Numbered from the stretch's first letter, positions 12,620-23,930 are shown. The stretch: 64,000 nt of DNA from Paraburkholderia sp. CNPSo 3272 (GCF_024206495.1 NZ_JAMBPQ010000004.1:186001-250000), one strand, 5' to 3'. Program-made: numbers and translations. The notes: generated from the sequence alone by a model not told the origin.

Positions 12620-13422
12620 AGACCCGCGTCATCACGGCGCTCGTCCTGCTGGCAGTATTCCTGCCGATCACGCTGTTCGCGCCCGTGGCGGCGTTCGGCG
12701 CGTTGATCGGCGTCGTGGTCGTGTTCGCCGCGTGGGAGTGGGCGCGCCTCCTGAAGGCGGGCGCGACCGGCTCGATCGTCTACGCTGTGATCGCGGCGGC
12801 CGCGGTGGCGCTCAGTACGCGCCTGCCGGCGCCCCGGCCGCTGTTTCAGGCGGCGGGCGTGTTCTGGATCATCGCCGGGCCTTACGTGCTGCTGCGCAAG
12901 CCGGTCCTCGCTGCGGGCGCCTGGCGCGCCTTCCTGCTGGCCGCCGGGCTCGTCGTTTTCGCGGCCTGCTGGCACGCCCTCGTCGCCGCGCGCACGGCTG
13001 GCGTGGCGTTCGTTTTGTCCCTGTTGCTCGTGGTCTGGCTGGCCGATATCGGCGCATACTTTGCAGGTAAGGCATTCGGAAAGCATAAGCTTGCGCCGGC
13101 GATCAGCCCCGGCAAGACCTGGGAGGGCGCCGTGGGCGGCTGGGCCGCCGTGATGGTGGTGTCCGGCGCGGCGATTGCGCTGCACGCGTTCGAACCCACG
13201 CTGTATTCCGCGCTCGCCGCCCAGATCGGGCTCGGCCGTGCGCTTTTCGTACTTACCGTGCTGGTCGCGTTCAGCGTGATCGGCGATCTGTTCGAGTCGA
13301 TGCTGAAGCGCCAGGCCGGCGTGAAGGATTCGAGTGGGCTTCTGCCGGGTCACGGCGGAGTCCTCGACCGCATCGACGCACTGCTGCCCGTGCTGCCGCT
13401 TGCCATGCTGCTGCTCGGCTAA
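12613..13422 (+). CDS. cdsA: Phosphatidate cytidylyltransferase
   Basis: Integral inner-membrane enzyme that makes CDP-diacylglycerol from phosphatidic acid and CTP. The 269 residues form about eight hydrophobic segments and end in the CDS signature ([22 protein letters not shown], residues ~233-254), which holds the catalytic Asp residues. ATG at 12613 overlaps the uppS end by seven bases. Confidence 0.97.
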   Translation: MLKTRVITALVLLAVFLPITLFAPVAAFGALIGVVVVFAAWEWARLLKAGATGSIVYAVIAAAAVALSTRLPAPRPLFQAAGVFWIIAGPYVLLRKPVLAAGAWRAFLLAAGLVVFAACWHALVAARTAGVAFVLSLLLVVWLADIGAYFAGKAFGKHKLAPAISPGKTWEGAVGGWAAVMVVSGAAIALHAFEPTLYSALAAQIGLGRALFVLTVLVAFSVIGDLFESMLKRQAGVKDSSGLLPGHGGVLDRIDALLPVLPLAMLLLG

Positions 13423-13459
13423 AGGCGCCTGGCCAGGACGTCAGGTTAGAGATTTGAAT

Positions 13460-14641
13460 ATGCAAAAACGACTCACACTGCTCGGTTCCACGGGCTCGAT
13501 TGGAGACAGCACGCTCGACGTCGTCGCGCGTCATCCGCAACGCTTTTCGGTCTATGCGCTCACCGCGCATCGCAACGGCGAGAAGCTGGTCGAACAATGC
13601 CTGCGCTTCGCCCCCGAAGTGGCCGTGGTCGGCGACGCCGACACCGCCGCGCAGGTCGAGCGCAAGCTACGCGCGGCCGGCTCGAAGACCGTCGTGACCT
13701 ACGGGCCGCAGGCGCTCGTCGAAGTCTCGAAGAGCGACGGCTGCGACACGGTGGTCGCGGCCATTGTCGGCGCGGCGGGTCTCGGCCCCACGCTCGCAGC
13801 GGCGAAGGCCGGCAAACAGATCCTGCTCGCCAACAAGGAAGCGCTCGTGATGTCGGGCGATATCTTCATCGACGCCGTGTGCGACAGCGGCGCCGTGCTG
13901 CTGCCGCTCGACAGCGAGCACAACGCCGTGTTCCAGTGCTTCCCGCGCGAAAGCGCCGAGCGCGACGGCGTCACGAAGATCATCCTGACCGCCTCGGGCG
14001 GCCCGTTCCGCACCCGCGAGCCCTCGACGCTCGTGAACGTGACGCCCGACGAGGCCTGCAAGCACCCGAACTGGTCGATGGGTCGCAAGATCTCCGTCGA
14101 TTCGGCCACGATGATGAACAAGGGCCTCGAAGTGATCGAGGCGCACTACCTGTTCGACCTGCCGGGCGAGCGCATCGACGTGCTGATCCACCCGCAGAGC
14201 GTGATCCACTCGATGGTTTCGTACGCCGACGGTTCGGTGCTCGCGCAACTAGGCAACCCCGACATGCGCACGCCGATCGCGCACGCGCTGGCGTATCCGG
14301 ACCGTGTCGATTCCGGCGTCGCGCAGCTGGATCTCGCCCAAATCGCGACGCTCACGTTCGAAAAGCCCGACTACGCGCGCTTCCCGTGTCTCGCACTCGC
14401 GATGCAGGCATTGGCGGCAGGCGGCGTGGCGAGCGCGGCGCTCAACGCGGCGAACGAAGTGGCAGTAGAAGCATTTTTGAACCGGCGCATCGGCTTCATG
14501 GCCATCGCCCAGACGGTGGATGCCGTACTGAACGCGCTCGAGAACCGCAACGCGTCGAGTCTCGAAGTCGTGCTCGAAGCCGACGCGGCGGCTCGCCGCG
14601 CGGCTCACACCATCATCGACAGCCTGCCGGTGCCGGCCTGA
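13460..14641 (+). CDS. dxr: 1-deoxy-D-xylulose 5-phosphate reductoisomerase
   Basis: Second committed enzyme of the MEP isoprenoid pathway, which supplies the precursors used by UppS two genes earlier. The 393 residues show [13 protein letters not shown] (NADPH-binding) at the N-terminus, [13 protein letters not shown] (metal Asp/Glu), LTASGGPFR and [33 protein letters not shown] at 13460 gives the normal [12 protein letters not shown] start. Confidence 0.98.
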   Translation: MQKRLTLLGSTGSIGDSTLDVVARHPQRFSVYALTAHRNGEKLVEQCLRFAPEVAVVGDADTAAQVERKLRAAGSKTVVTYGPQALVEVSKSDGCDTVVAAIVGAAGLGPTLAAAKAGKQILLANKEALVMSGDIFIDAVCDSGAVLLPLDSEHNAVFQCFPRESAERDGVTKIILTASGGPFRTREPSTLVNVTPDEACKHPNWSMGRKISVDSATMMNKGLEVIEAHYLFDLPGERIDVLIHPQSVIHSMVSYADGSVLAQLGNPDMRTPIAHALAYPDRVDSGVAQLDLAQIATLTFEKPDYARFPCLALAMQALAAGGVASAALNAANEVAVEAFLNRRIGFMAIAQTVDAVLNALENRNASSLEVVLEADAAARRAAHTIIDSLPVPA

Positions 14642-14750
14642 CAGGTCAGCGAGGGGCTTGCGGAAGGGCCCATGCGGCCCCTCAGGCATGCGAGCCTGAC
14701 CTCGGGGCCGCTCCCGCACCGGTGCGCTGCTTCCAGCCCAGGAGGCGCTC

Positions 14751-16139
14751 ATGAACCTGCTTACCGAACTGGTCGCATTCGTCGTGGCGATCGGCGTGCT
14801 GGTCGTCGTGCACGAATACGGGCACTACAGCGTCGCGCGCCTGTGCGGCGTGAAGGTCCTGCGTTTCTCGATCGGCTTTGGCCGGCCGCTCGTGCAGTGG
14901 GTCAGCAAAAAGAGCGGCACCGAGTGGACCATCGCGGCGCTGCCCCTCGGCGGCTACGTGAAGATGCTCGACGAGCGCGAGTCGCCCGACCAGATCCCCG
15001 CAAGCGATTTGCCGCACGCGTTCAACCGTCAGTCGGTCGGCAAGCGCATTGCCATCGTCGCTGCGGGGCCGATCGCCAATTTCGTGCTGGCCGTGGCGCT
15101 CTTTTCGGTGGTGTACGCGAGCGGGGTGACCGAGCAGAAGGCCATTGTCGCGGCGCCGCCCGCGCAATCGGCGGCGGCTCGGGCCGGCTTCCAGGGCGGC
15201 GAAACGATTCTTTCGGTGAGCGATGCAAACGGCAGCCGCACCGAGCCTGTGCGTTCGTGGTCTGACCTGCGCTGGAAGCTGCTCGCCACGGCGTTCGACC
15301 AGGGCCATGTCGTCCTCGCCGCCCGCGATGGCGAGGGCACCTACGATTTCCCGCTCGATCTCTCGCAACTGACCGGCAAGGATCTCGACGACGACTTCAT
15401 GGCGAAGCTCGGTCTCGAGGCGGGCGGCAACACGCTCAGGGTGGCGGCCGTGGAGGCGGGTAGTGCGGCGCAACATGCCGGGCTGCAGGCGGGCGATCAA
15501 CTACGTGCCGTCGATGGTCGGGCCGTGGACAGCGCAAGCACTTTCATCGCCTGGGTGAAGGCGCATGCGGGCAAGCCCGTGCGGCTCACGGTCGCGCGCG
15601 GCGAGGCTGGCCAGAACCCGCAGCAGACGCTCACGCTTACGGTGACGCCGACACTGCAGCGCGACGCGCAGACAGGCGAGGAAGTCGGTCGAATCGGCGC
15701 GGCGCTCTCCGCGCAGGCGCCTTCCGTGGACGTGCGCTACGGGCCGCTAGAGAGCGTGCGGCTCGGTGCGTATCGCACTTGGGACATCGCCATGTATTCG
15801 CTGCGAATGTTCGGCCGCATGATCACGGGCGAAGCATCGCTGAAGAATCTGTCGGGCCCGGTGACGATTGCCGACTATGCCGGCAAGAGCGCGAGACTCG
15901 GTCCTTCGGCGTTCCTGTCGTTCCTCGCGCTCGTGAGCATCAGCCTCGGCGTATTGAATCTGCTCCCAATTCCGGTATTGGACGGGGGGCATCTGTTATA
16001 TTATGCGGTTGAAGCCGTAACGGGCAAAGCCGTCTCGGACCGCTGGCAGCTCGTACTGCAGCGCGCGGGACTTGCCTGCATCGTCGCACTGTCGGCGATC
16101 GCGTTGTTCAACGATCTGGCTCGGTTAATCCATTTTTAA
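14751..16139 (+). CDS. rseP: Site-2 intramembrane zinc protease RseP
   Basis: Cleaves the transmembrane anti-sigma factor RseA in the envelope-stress cascade. The 462 residues include the zinc motif VVHEYGHYSVA (HExxH) in the first membrane helix, PDZ-like regions (about 130-300, with ARAGFQGG and AQHAGLQAGDQL) and the C-terminal LNLLPIPVLDGGHLL motif with the third zinc ligand. GGAGG precedes the ATG. The next gene is bamA, whose product is monitored by the same stress pathway. Confidence 0.97.
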   Translation: MNLLTELVAFVVAIGVLVVVHEYGHYSVARLCGVKVLRFSIGFGRPLVQWVSKKSGTEWTIAALPLGGYVKMLDERESPDQIPASDLPHAFNRQSVGKRIAIVAAGPIANFVLAVALFSVVYASGVTEQKAIVAAPPAQSAAARAGFQGGETILSVSDANGSRTEPVRSWSDLRWKLLATAFDQGHVVLAARDGEGTYDFPLDLSQLTGKDLDDDFMAKLGLEAGGNTLRVAAVEAGSAAQHAGLQAGDQLRAVDGRAVDSASTFIAWVKAHAGKPVRLTVARGEAGQNPQQTLTLTVTPTLQRDAQTGEEVGRIGAALSAQAPSVDVRYGPLESVRLGAYRTWDIAMYSLRMFGRMITGEASLKNLSGPVTIADYAGKSARLGPSAFLSFLALVSISLGVLNLLPIPVLDGGHLLYYAVEAVTGKAVSDRWQLVLQRAGLACIVALSAIALFNDLARLIHF

Positions 16140-16207
16140 AGATGTCTGGCGGCGTCCGTGGGCGGGCCGCCTGACCTGATGCAGCTATACATAATTGGGG
16201 AAGCACG

Positions 16208-18514
16208 TTGTTTAGACCTCATCGCTTGGTTCCAAAAACGGTTGCGGCCGCGGCGATCGCCGCACATGGACTCGTTGCCCACGCAGCAACGACGCCTTTC
16301 GTGGTTCAGGACATCCGCATCGAAGGGCTGCAACGCGTCGAGCCGGGCACGGTGTTCGCCTACCTGCCGATCAAGCAGGGCGACACGTTCACCGACGACA
16401 AGGCGTCCGAGGCCATCCGCGCACTGTATGCGACGGGCTTCTTCAACGACGTGAAGATCGCCACCGAAGGCGGCGTAGTGGTGGTGCAGGTGCAGGAGCG
16501 CCCGGCCATCGGCACGATCGACTTCGCGGGCATCAAGGAATTCGACAAGGACAACCTCACGAAGGCGCTGCGTGCGGTCGGCCTCTCGCAAGGCCGCTAC
16601 TACGACAAGGCGCTCGTCGACAAGGCCGAGCAGGAGCTCAAGCGCCAGTACCTCACGCGCGGCTTTTACGCCGCCGAGGTCACGACCACGGTCACGCCGA
16701 TCGACCGCAATCGCGTCGGCCTGCTGTTTTCGGTGGTGGAAGGTCCGAGCGCGAAGATCCGTCAGATCAACTTCATCGGCAACAAGACGTACAGCAGCGG
16801 CACGCTCCTCTCGGAGATGCAGCTGTCCACGCCGAACTGGTTCTCGTGGTACACGAAGAACGACCTCTACTCGAAGGAAAAGCTCACGGGCGACCTCGAG
16901 AACGTGCGCTCGTACTACCTGAACCACGGCTACCTCGAGTTCAACATCGACTCGACGCAGGTCTCGATCTCGCCCGACAAGAAGGACATGTACCTCACCA
17001 TCGGCATTCACGAAGGCGAGCCGTACAAGGTGTCGGGCATCCAGCTGTCGGGCAACCTGCTCGACCGCGAGGCCGAGCTCAAGAAGCTCATCAAGATCAA
17101 GCCGGGCGATACTTTCTCGGCCGAGAAGCTGCAGGCCACGACCAAGGCCATCGTCGACAAGCTCGGCGAGTACGGTTATGCGTTCGCGACCGTCAACGCG
17201 CTGCCGCAGATCGATCAGGCGAACCACACGGTCAACCTCACGCTGCAGGTCGATCCTAGTCGCCGCGTGTACGTGCGCCGCATCAACGTGGTGGGCAACA
17301 CGCGCACGCGCGACGAAGTGGTGCGCCGCGAAATGCGCCAGCTCGAAAGCTCGTGGTTCGATTCGAACCGCCTCGCGCTCTCGAAGGACCGTATCAACCG
17401 TCTGGGCTACTTCACCGACGTCGACGTGACCACGGTGCCCGTGGAAGGTACGGCCGACCAGGTGGACGTAAACGTGAAGGTCGCCGAAAAGCCGACCGGC
17501 GCGATCACGCTGGGTGCGGGCTTCTCGTCCACGGACAAGGTGGTGCTGTCGGCGGGCGTGTCGCAGGACAACGTGTTCGGTTCGGGCACCTCGCTCTCGC
17601 TGAACGTGAACACCGCGAAGACGTACCGCACGCTGGCCCTCACGCAGGTGGACCCGTACTTCACGGTGGACGGCATCAAGCGCATTACCGACGTCTACTA
17701 CCGCACGTACCAGCCGCTGTACTACTCGACCGATTCGAGCTTCCGCATCATCACGATGGGCGGCGACCTCAAGTTCGGCATCCCGTTCTCCGAAGTCGAC
17801 ACGGTCTATTTCGGCGCGGGCTTCGAGCAGGACACGCTCGACATCGACTCGAACACGCCGCAGAGCTACATCGACTACGTGAACCAGTTTGGCCGCGTGT
17901 CGAACAACGTGCCGCTCACGGTGGGCTGGTCGCGCGACGCGCGTGACAGCGCGCTCGTGCCGAGCAAGGGCTACTTCACGCAGGCGAACGCCGAGTACGG
18001 CACGCCGGTTGGCGGTACGCAGTACTACAAGGCCGACATTCAGGCGCAGTACTACTACTCGTTCGCGCGCGGCTTCGTGCTTGGGCTGAACTTCCAGGGC
18101 GGCTACGGTAACGGCCTCGGCGGCAAGCCGTACCCGATCTTCAAGAACTACTACGCCGGCGGTATCGGTTCGGTGCGTGGCTACGAGCCGAGCTCGCTGG
18201 GTCCGCGCGACGCCAAGACGAACGACCCGATCGGCGGTTCGAAGATGATCGTCGGCAACGTCGAGCTGACCTTCCCGCTGCCCGGTACGGGCTACGACCG
18301 CACGCTGCGCGTCTTCACGTTCGTCGATGGTGGTAACGTCTGGGGCACGGAAGGCGACAGCATTGGCGCGAACGGTCTGCGTTACAGCTACGGTTTCGGC
18401 CTCGCGTGGATTTCGCCGATCGGCCCGCTCAAGCTGAGCCTTGGCTTCCCGCTCGTCAAGCATACGGGCGACCAGTACCAGAAGTTCCAGTTCCAGATCG
18501 GAACGGCATTCTGA
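16208..18514 (+). CDS. bamA: Outer-membrane protein assembly factor BamA
   Basis: Omp85-family core of the BAM complex, which inserts beta-barrels into the outer membrane. The 768 residues have a signal peptide ending near AHA (residues ~15-25), five POTRA domains (to about 420) and a 16-strand barrel that contains the conserved VRGYEPSSLGPR loop and ends in the expected terminal Phe (QIGTAF). The start is TTG at 16208, preceded by GGGGAAG; no in-frame ATG fits the signal peptide better. Confidence 0.98.
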   Translation: MFRPHRLVPKTVAAAAIAAHGLVAHAATTPFVVQDIRIEGLQRVEPGTVFAYLPIKQGDTFTDDKASEAIRALYATGFFNDVKIATEGGVVVVQVQERPAIGTIDFAGIKEFDKDNLTKALRAVGLSQGRYYDKALVDKAEQELKRQYLTRGFYAAEVTTTVTPIDRNRVGLLFSVVEGPSAKIRQINFIGNKTYSSGTLLSEMQLSTPNWFSWYTKNDLYSKEKLTGDLENVRSYYLNHGYLEFNIDSTQVSISPDKKDMYLTIGIHEGEPYKVSGIQLSGNLLDREAELKKLIKIKPGDTFSAEKLQATTKAIVDKLGEYGYAFATVNALPQIDQANHTVNLTLQVDPSRRVYVRRINVVGNTRTRDEVVRREMRQLESSWFDSNRLALSKDRINRLGYFTDVDVTTVPVEGTADQVDVNVKVAEKPTGAITLGAGFSSTDKVVLSAGVSQDNVFGSGTSLSLNVNTAKTYRTLALTQVDPYFTVDGIKRITDVYYRTYQPLYYSTDSSFRIITMGGDLKFGIPFSEVDTVYFGAGFEQDTLDIDSNTPQSYIDYVNQFGRVSNNVPLTVGWSRDARDSALVPSKGYFTQANAEYGTPVGGTQYYKADIQAQYYYSFARGFVLGLNFQGGYGNGLGGKPYPIFKNYYAGGIGSVRGYEPSSLGPRDAKTNDPIGGSKMIVGNVELTFPLPGTGYDRTLRVFTFVDGGNVWGTEGDSIGANGLRYSYGFGLAWISPIGPLKLSLGFPLVKHTGDQYQKFQFQIGTAF

Positions 18515-18579
18515 CGTATGTTTTGCCCGGCGTTCGTTGCGCGCGCAGCGCACTTCGCCGGAATCCAGGAAACGAGAGG

Positions 18580-19134
18580 ATGACTTTGCTAACGGGTATG
18601 TTTTCCAGACGGACGATCGGGGCGATCACCGTGTCGCTGGCGCTCCTCGGTTGTGGCATGGGCGTGGCGCAGGCGCAGGAAGCAAGGATCGCGGCGGTGA
18701 ACTCCGATCGCATCCTGCGCGAATCCGTTCCGGCGAAGGCCGCGCAGACCAAGCTCGAAGCCGAGTTCGCCAAGCGCGACAAGGATCTGCAGGACATGGC
18801 GCAGCGCCTGAAGTCGATGTCCGATTCGCTCGACAAGAACGGCCCGTCGATGTCGCCGAGCGATCGCGCGTCGAAGCAGCGCGACCTTTCCGCGCTCGAC
18901 AGCGACTTCCAGCGCAAGCAGCGCGAGTTCCGCGAAGACCTGAACCAGCGCCGCAACGAGGAACTGGCGGCGGTGCTCGACCGGGCCAACAAGGTGATCA
19001 AGCAGATCGCCGAGCAGCAGCATTACGATCTGATCGTGCAGGAAGCCGTGTACGTGAGCCCGCGCATCGACATCACCGACCAGGTGCTGAAGGCGCTCGC
19101 AGCGAATAGCGCGGGCAGTAGCAGCAGCAACTAA
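18580..19134 (+). CDS. skp: Periplasmic chaperone Skp/OmpH
   Basis: Carries unfolded outer-membrane proteins across the periplasm to BamA, encoded just upstream. The 184 residues begin with a signal peptide (cleavage after AQAQ, near residue 29), followed by the coiled-coil core rich in Lys, Asp, Gln and Arg and the C-terminal ISPRIDITDQVLKAL-type strand (VSPRIDITDQVLKAL). An alternative ATG is 18 bases downstream at 18598. Confidence 0.95.
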   Translation: MTLLTGMFSRRTIGAITVSLALLGCGMGVAQAQEARIAAVNSDRILRESVPAKAAQTKLEAEFAKRDKDLQDMAQRLKSMSDSLDKNGPSMSPSDRASKQRDLSALDSDFQRKQREFREDLNQRRNEELAAVLDRANKVIKQIAEQQHYDLIVQEAVYVSPRIDITDQVLKALAANSAGSSSSN

Positions 19135-19171
19135 GGCAACGAAAAGCAACTAAGGCAGGAGCAGCACGCGC

Positions 19172-20245
19172 ATGGCATTTACGCTTGAGGACATCGTCGG
19201 ACGGTTCGGCGGCGAGGTGGTGGGCGATGCGACGCAACGCGTCAGTTCGCTGGCGCCGCTCGACCAGGCCGGTCCGCAACAGCTCGCGTTCCTCGCCAAT
19301 CCGAAGTATCTCGCACAGGTCGAGACGACCCGCGCGGGCGCGGTGCTGATCAGCGCCGGCGACCTCGAGAAGCTCGCATCGCGCGAAGGACGCAACTTCA
19401 TCGTCACACCGAATCCGTATGCTTACTTCGCGCGTGTCGCGCAGGCGTATATCGACCTCGCCGCGCCGAAGGCGCAGCCGGGCATCCACGCCAGCGCCCA
19501 CGTCGACGCGAAGGCGCAGGTTGCCGCGAGCGCGGTGATCGGCCCGAACGTCACGGTCGAAGCGGGCGCCGTGATCGGGGAAAACGTACGGCTCGACGCG
19601 AACGTCTTCATCGGCCGCGGCACCGAGGTGGGCGAGGGCTCGCATCTGTATCCGGGCGTCACCGTCTACCACAGCTGCAAACTCGGCCCGCGCGCCATCG
19701 TGCATGCCGGCGCCGTGATCGGTTCGGACGGCTTCGGTTTCGCCCCCGATTTCACCGGCGAGGGCGACGCGCGCACGGGTAGCTGGGTCAAGATTCCGCA
19801 GGTGGGCGGCGTGGCCATCGGGCCGGACGTCGAGATCGGCGCGAACACCACGATCGACCGCGGCGCGATGGCCGATACGATCATCGAAGAATGCGTGAAG
19901 ATCGATAACCTCGTGCAGATCGGCCATAACTGCAGGATCGGCGCGTACACGGTCATCGCGGGTTGCGCCGGCATTGCGGGCAGCACGACGATCGGGCGCC
20001 ATTGCATGATTGGCGGCGCGGTCGGCATCGCGGGGCACGTCACGCTGGGCGACTACGTGATCGTCACGGCGAAGTCGGGTGTCTCGAAATCGTTGCCGAA
20101 GGCCGGCGTCTACACGAGCGCTTTCCCGGCGGTCGATCACGCCGACTGGAACAAGAGCGCCGCGCTGTTGCGTAACATCGACAAGCTGCGCGACCGTATC
20201 AAGGCGCTCGAGGCGGCGGTAGCCCAGAAGCCGCAGGGCGAATAA
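19172..20245 (+). CDS. lpxD: UDP-3-O-(3-hydroxymyristoyl)glucosamine N-acyltransferase
   Basis: Adds the N-linked hydroxyacyl chain in the third step of lipid A synthesis. The 357 residues have the N-terminal uridine-binding domain ([20 protein letters not shown]), a left-handed beta-helix of hexapeptide repeats from about residue 105, and the catalytic His in [12 protein letters not shown]. Starts at ATG 19172 after GGAG. Confidence 0.98.
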   Translation: MAFTLEDIVGRFGGEVVGDATQRVSSLAPLDQAGPQQLAFLANPKYLAQVETTRAGAVLISAGDLEKLASREGRNFIVTPNPYAYFARVAQAYIDLAAPKAQPGIHASAHVDAKAQVAASAVIGPNVTVEAGAVIGENVRLDANVFIGRGTEVGEGSHLYPGVTVYHSCKLGPRAIVHAGAVIGSDGFGFAPDFTGEGDARTGSWVKIPQVGGVAIGPDVEIGANTTIDRGAMADTIIEECVKIDNLVQIGHNCRIGAYTVIAGCAGIAGSTTIGRHCMIGGAVGIAGHVTLGDYVIVTAKSGVSKSLPKAGVYTSAFPAVDHADWNKSAALLRNIDKLRDRIKALEAAVAQKPQGE

Positions 20246-20370
20246 GAAAGCAGTATCGAGGTAGCGGGCGGCGTGTCGCGGGAGCGGCGCGCCGCTTTGC
20301 GTCGCGGACGAGCAAAGCTGCCCGCTTGGGGGTTTCCTCAGGGGAGCCTTCCGCCCCGGGCTGCCCGGCG

Positions 20371-20415
20371 GGCTTCCCGCCCGGGGCTGCTCGCCCGGGG
20401 CTTCCCGCCCGGGGC
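20371..20415. repeat. GC-rich direct repeat between lpxD and fabZ
   Basis: A 17-bp sequence (GGCTTCCCGCCCGGGGC) occurs at 20371-20387 and again at 20399-20415, a 28-bp period, within an extremely GC-rich stretch with further partial copies from about 20340. It fills most of the 293-bp gap that interrupts the otherwise compact lpx operon. Confidence 0.7.
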
Positions 20416-20538
20416 AATACGCATGCACGGGAGCCCGGGCGTGGCGCATACTTCGCGTCAGCGCGGCGTGTTTGGTCCGGCGCCTCGAATATCGAAATCG
20501 AAAGTCACACGCGCAATTCCTGCGTGAGCAGAACCACC

Positions 20539-21003
20539 ATGAACATCGAAAAACTCAACTTCGACATCCACAAGATTCTCACGCTGCTGCCGCACCGCTA
20601 TCCGTTCCTGATGGTGGACCGGGTCATCGAGCTTGAGCCGCACAAGAGCATCAAGGCGTTGAAGAACGTGACGGTCAACGAGCCCTTTTTTACGGGACAT
20701 TTCCCGCAGCGTCCGGTCATGCCCGGCGTGATGATTCTCGAGGCGCTGGCGCAAACCGCCGCGCTGCTCACGTTCTCGGAGGAAGAGCAGGACTTCGAGA
20801 ATACGCTGTACTACTTCGTGGGCATCGACGGCGCGCGCTTCAAGCGCGTTGTCGAGCCGGGCGACCAGCTCATTCTCAACGTGACGTTCGAGCGCTACAT
20901 GCGCGGCATCTGGAAGTTCAAGGCGGTGGCCGAAGTGGAAGGCTCCGTGGCCTGCGAGGCGGAACTCATGTGTACCGTCAAGAAAATGGACGCGGCGCAA
21001 TAA
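20539..21003 (+). CDS. fabZ: 3-hydroxyacyl-[acyl-carrier-protein] dehydratase FabZ
   Basis: Dehydrates 3-hydroxyacyl-ACP in fatty-acid elongation, competing with LpxA/LpxD for hydroxymyristoyl-ACP. The 154 residues have the hot-dog fold motif [13 protein letters not shown] with the catalytic His, and the Glu-bearing [23 protein letters not shown] at 20539 ([13 protein letters not shown]) is the family start; an open frame upstream is GC-rich shadow. Confidence 0.98.
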   Translation: MNIEKLNFDIHKILTLLPHRYPFLMVDRVIELEPHKSIKALKNVTVNEPFFTGHFPQRPVMPGVMILEALAQTAALLTFSEEEQDFENTLYYFVGIDGARFKRVVEPGDQLILNVTFERYMRGIWKFKAVAEVEGSVACEAELMCTVKKMDAAQ

Positions 21004-21081
21004 GAAGCGCCGCCGCATGCCGCAGCGCGCCTTGACCTCGAGGCGCCGGCGCACGGAAACAGAATCGGAGAGCGAGGACGA

Positions 21082-21870
21082 ATGAGCAGGATCCATCCCA
21101 CTGCGGTCGTCGAGTCGGGCGCGCAGATCGACGAATCGGTCGAAATCGGACCGTTCGCGGTCATCGGTGCAAACGTCACCATCGGTGCGCGCACGAAGGT
21201 CGGTTCGCATAGCGTGCTGGAAGGCCACACGACGATTGGCGAAGACAACACGATCGGCCACTACGCGTCGATCGGCGGCCGTCCGCAGGACATGAAGTAC
21301 AAGGGCGAGCCCACGAAGCTCGTGATCGGCAGCCGCAACACCATCCGCGAGTTCACGACGCTGCATACGGGCACGGTGCAGGACACCGGCGTCACGATCA
21401 TCGGCGACGACAACTGGATCATGGCTTACGTGCACGTGGGCCACGACTGCCGTCTGGGCAACAACGTCATCATGTCGAGCAACGCGCAGCTCGCGGGCCA
21501 CGTGTTCGTCGAGGACCACGCGATCGTCGGCGGCATGACCGGCGTGCATCAGTTCGTGCGCATCGGCGCGCATTCGATGGTCGGCGGCGCCTCGGCGCTC
21601 GTGCAGGACGTGCCGCCGTTCGTGATCGCCGCCGGCAACAAGGCGGTGCCGCACGGCATCAACGTCGAAGGCCTGCGCCGTCGCGGCTTTTCGGCTGACG
21701 CGATTTCCGTGCTGCGCTCGGCGTATCGCACGCTCTACAAGAACGGGCTCTCGCTCGAAGAGGCGAAGGTGCAGCTCGCCGACCTCGCGCAGGCGGGCGG
21801 CGACGGCGACGTGCACGTGAAGGCGCTGCTCGACTTCGTCGAGCAGTCGCAACGCGGCATCATTCGCTGA
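21082..21870 (+). CDS. lpxA: UDP-N-acetylglucosamine acyltransferase
   Basis: First enzyme of lipid A synthesis. The 262 residues are mostly left-handed beta-helix hexapeptides ([17 protein letters not shown]); the catalytic His is in [15 protein letters not shown] helical C-terminal domain starts around residue 190. Separated by three bases from lpxB. Confidence 0.98.
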   Translation: MSRIHPTAVVESGAQIDESVEIGPFAVIGANVTIGARTKVGSHSVLEGHTTIGEDNTIGHYASIGGRPQDMKYKGEPTKLVIGSRNTIREFTTLHTGTVQDTGVTIIGDDNWIMAYVHVGHDCRLGNNVIMSSNAQLAGHVFVEDHAIVGGMTGVHQFVRIGAHSMVGGASALVQDVPPFVIAAGNKAVPHGINVEGLRRRGFSADAISVLRSAYRTLYKNGLSLEEAKVQLADLAQAGGDGDVHVKALLDFVEQSQRGIIR

Positions 21871-21873
21871 TCG

Positions 21874-23043
21874 ATGGCGCTCCGAACGCGTCCGCTGCGC
21901 CTCGCAATGGTCGCCGGCGAGCCGTCCGGCGACCTGCTTGCGTCGTCGCTGCTCGCGGGTCTCAAAGCCCGCTTGCCCGACACTACGCAGTACTACGGAA
22001 TCGGCGGTCCGCGCATGACGGCCGCCGGCTTCGACGCGCACTGGCCGATGGAAAAGCTCTCGGTGCGCGGCTACGTCGAGGCACTGCGGCACATCCCCGA
22101 GATTCTGCGCATCCGCAACGAGCTCAAGCATCAGCTGCTGGCCGAACCGCCTGACGCCTTCATCGGCGTGGACGCGCCCGACTTTAACTTCGGCCTCGAG
22201 CACGCGCTGCGCGATGCGGGTATTCCGACCATCCACTTTGTCTGCCCGTCGATCTGGGCGTGGCGTGGCGGTCGCATCAAGAAGATCCAGAAGGCGGTGG
22301 ATCACATGCTGTGCGTGTTTCCATTCGAAACGGCGCTCCTCGAGAAGTCCGGGGTGGCGGCATCGTACGTGGGCCATCCGCTCGCCGACGAGATTCCGCT
22401 CGAACCGGATATGCCCGGTGCGCGCCGCACGCTGGGCCTGCCGGAAAGCGGCCCCGTGATCGCGGTGCTGCCGGGCAGCCGCCGCTCGGAAATCAACCTG
22501 ATCGGGCCGACCTTCTTCGACGCGATGCAGATCATGCAGCGGCGCGAGCCGGCGCTGCGTTTCGTGATGCCGGCGGCAACGCCGGCCATCCACGCGCAGT
22601 TGCAGGAACTCGCGAACGGGCATCAGGGTCTCGCGCTCACGATCATCGACGGCCAGTCGCAACTCGCCATGACGGCGGCTGACGCGATCCTCGTAAAGAG
22701 CGGCACGGTTACGCTCGAAGCGGCGCTGCTCAAGAAGCCGATGGTCATCTCCTACAAGGTGCCCTGGCTCACGGGGCAGATCATGCGCCGTCAGGCCTAT
22801 CTGCCTTACGTGGGCCTGCCGAACATACTCGCCGGCCGCTTCGTCGTGCCGGAAATCCTGCAGCACTTCGCGACGCCGGAGGCCCTTGCCGACGCGACGC
22901 TCACGCAGTTGCAGGATGAGGCAAACCGGCGCACGCTGACTGAGGTGTTCACGCAGATGCATCTGAGCCTGCGCCAAAACACCGCGGAGCGCGCGGCCGA
23001 GGTCGTTGCGCGCATCGTCGAAGGCCGAAAGGGGCGGGCATGA
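21874..23043 (+). CDS. lpxB: Lipid A disaccharide synthase
   Basis: Joins lipid X and UDP-2,3-diacylglucosamine. GT-B fold enzyme of 389 residues. It begins with [17 protein letters not shown] and shows [24 protein letters not shown] and the [17 protein letters not shown] donor-binding block. Its stop overlaps the rnhB start (ATGA). Confidence 0.98.
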   Translation: MALRTRPLRLAMVAGEPSGDLLASSLLAGLKARLPDTTQYYGIGGPRMTAAGFDAHWPMEKLSVRGYVEALRHIPEILRIRNELKHQLLAEPPDAFIGVDAPDFNFGLEHALRDAGIPTIHFVCPSIWAWRGGRIKKIQKAVDHMLCVFPFETALLEKSGVAASYVGHPLADEIPLEPDMPGARRTLGLPESGPVIAVLPGSRRSEINLIGPTFFDAMQIMQRREPALRFVMPAATPAIHAQLQELANGHQGLALTIIDGQSQLAMTAADAILVKSGTVTLEAALLKKPMVISYKVPWLTGQIMRRQAYLPYVGLPNILAGRFVVPEILQHFATPEALADATLTQLQDEANRRTLTEVFTQMHLSLRQNTAERAAEVVARIVEGRKGRA

Positions 23044-23828
23044 GCGAGGACACGATCACGCGCACGACCAGGCGCACGACAGCGCCGGCGGTGAAAAAGC
23101 CGCCGTCGCAGGCGGCGCTCAAGCTCGCCGCGCGTCGCAAGGCGGCGCGGCAGGCCGGACTGCTGTTCGAATCGCCGGACGACGTGATCTGCGGCGTCGA
23201 CGAGGCCGGCCGCGGACCGCTCGCCGGGCCGGTGGTCGCGGCGGCCGTGATTCTCGATCCGGGCCGGCCGATTCGCGGGCTCAACGATTCGAAAGTGCTG
23301 ACGGCGCAGGCGCGCGAAACGCTCTACGAGCGCATCGTCGAACGCTCGCTCGCGTGGTGCGTCGCGTCGGCGAGCGTGGAGGAAATCGACACGCTCAACA
23401 TCCTGCACGCGACGATGCTGGCGATGCGGCGTGCGGTCGAAGGCTTGAGCATCGTGCCGACGCTCGCGAAGATCGACGGCAATCGCTGCCCGGTGATGCC
23501 GGTGCGCAGCGAGGCGGTGATCGGCGGCGACGCACTGGTGCCGAGCATTTCGGCGGCGTCGATCATTGCCAAGGTCACGCGCGACCGCATGCTGGTCGAT
23601 CTGCACCAACGCCATCCGCACTATGGCTTCGACGCCCATGCGGGTTACGGCACGCCGCAGCACCTCGAAGCGTTGCGCTTGCATGGTCCGTGCGAGCATC
23701 ACCGGCGCTCGTTCGCGCCCGTGCGCGACGCCTATGTGCTGCACGGCATCGTTCTGCCCGGTGTTCCGGCGGTGGTCAGTGATCTTGCCGGCCTCGAATC
23801 AGACGACGCCTTCGCGCCGCTGCCTTGA
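23040..23828 (+). CDS. rnhB: Ribonuclease HII
   Basis: Removes RNA from RNA:DNA hybrids and single ribonucleotides from DNA. The catalytic domain begins at [19 protein letters not shown] (DEAGRG with two catalytic acids), continues with [10 protein letters not shown] and [10 protein letters not shown], and has [16 protein letters not shown] near the end. About 45 basic residues precede it, slightly longer than usual. Overlaps lpxB by four bases. Confidence 0.97.
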   Translation: MSEDTITRTTRRTTAPAVKKPPSQAALKLAARRKAARQAGLLFESPDDVICGVDEAGRGPLAGPVVAAAVILDPGRPIRGLNDSKVLTAQARETLYERIVERSLAWCVASASVEEIDTLNILHATMLAMRRAVEGLSIVPTLAKIDGNRCPVMPVRSEAVIGGDALVPSISAASIIAKVTRDRMLVDLHQRHPHYGFDAHAGYGTPQHLEALRLHGPCEHHRRSFAPVRDAYVLHGIVLPGVPAVVSDLAGLESDDAFAPLP

Positions 23829-23930
23829 GCCGCCGCTGACGGCGTCTCACGCGAGCCGGCACCGTTTCGCGTAGTGCCGGTGCCGCCTTTTTCTATCTCC
23901 CGATCCTCATTTGACACGCCAGGGCCGCCC

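Noticed and set aside
16136..18553. 805-codon minus-strand frame antisense to bamA
   Set aside because: bamA is certain by domain content; the antisense frame is low-complexity and charged, a codon-bias artefact.
20340..20420. CRISPR array
   Set aside because: Repeats are GC-rich, contiguous and too few, without unique spacers or cas genes.
20458..22977. 839-codon minus-strand frame across fabZ, lpxA and lpxB
   Set aside because: Runs antisense to three certain genes; composition dominated by Arg, His and Ala.
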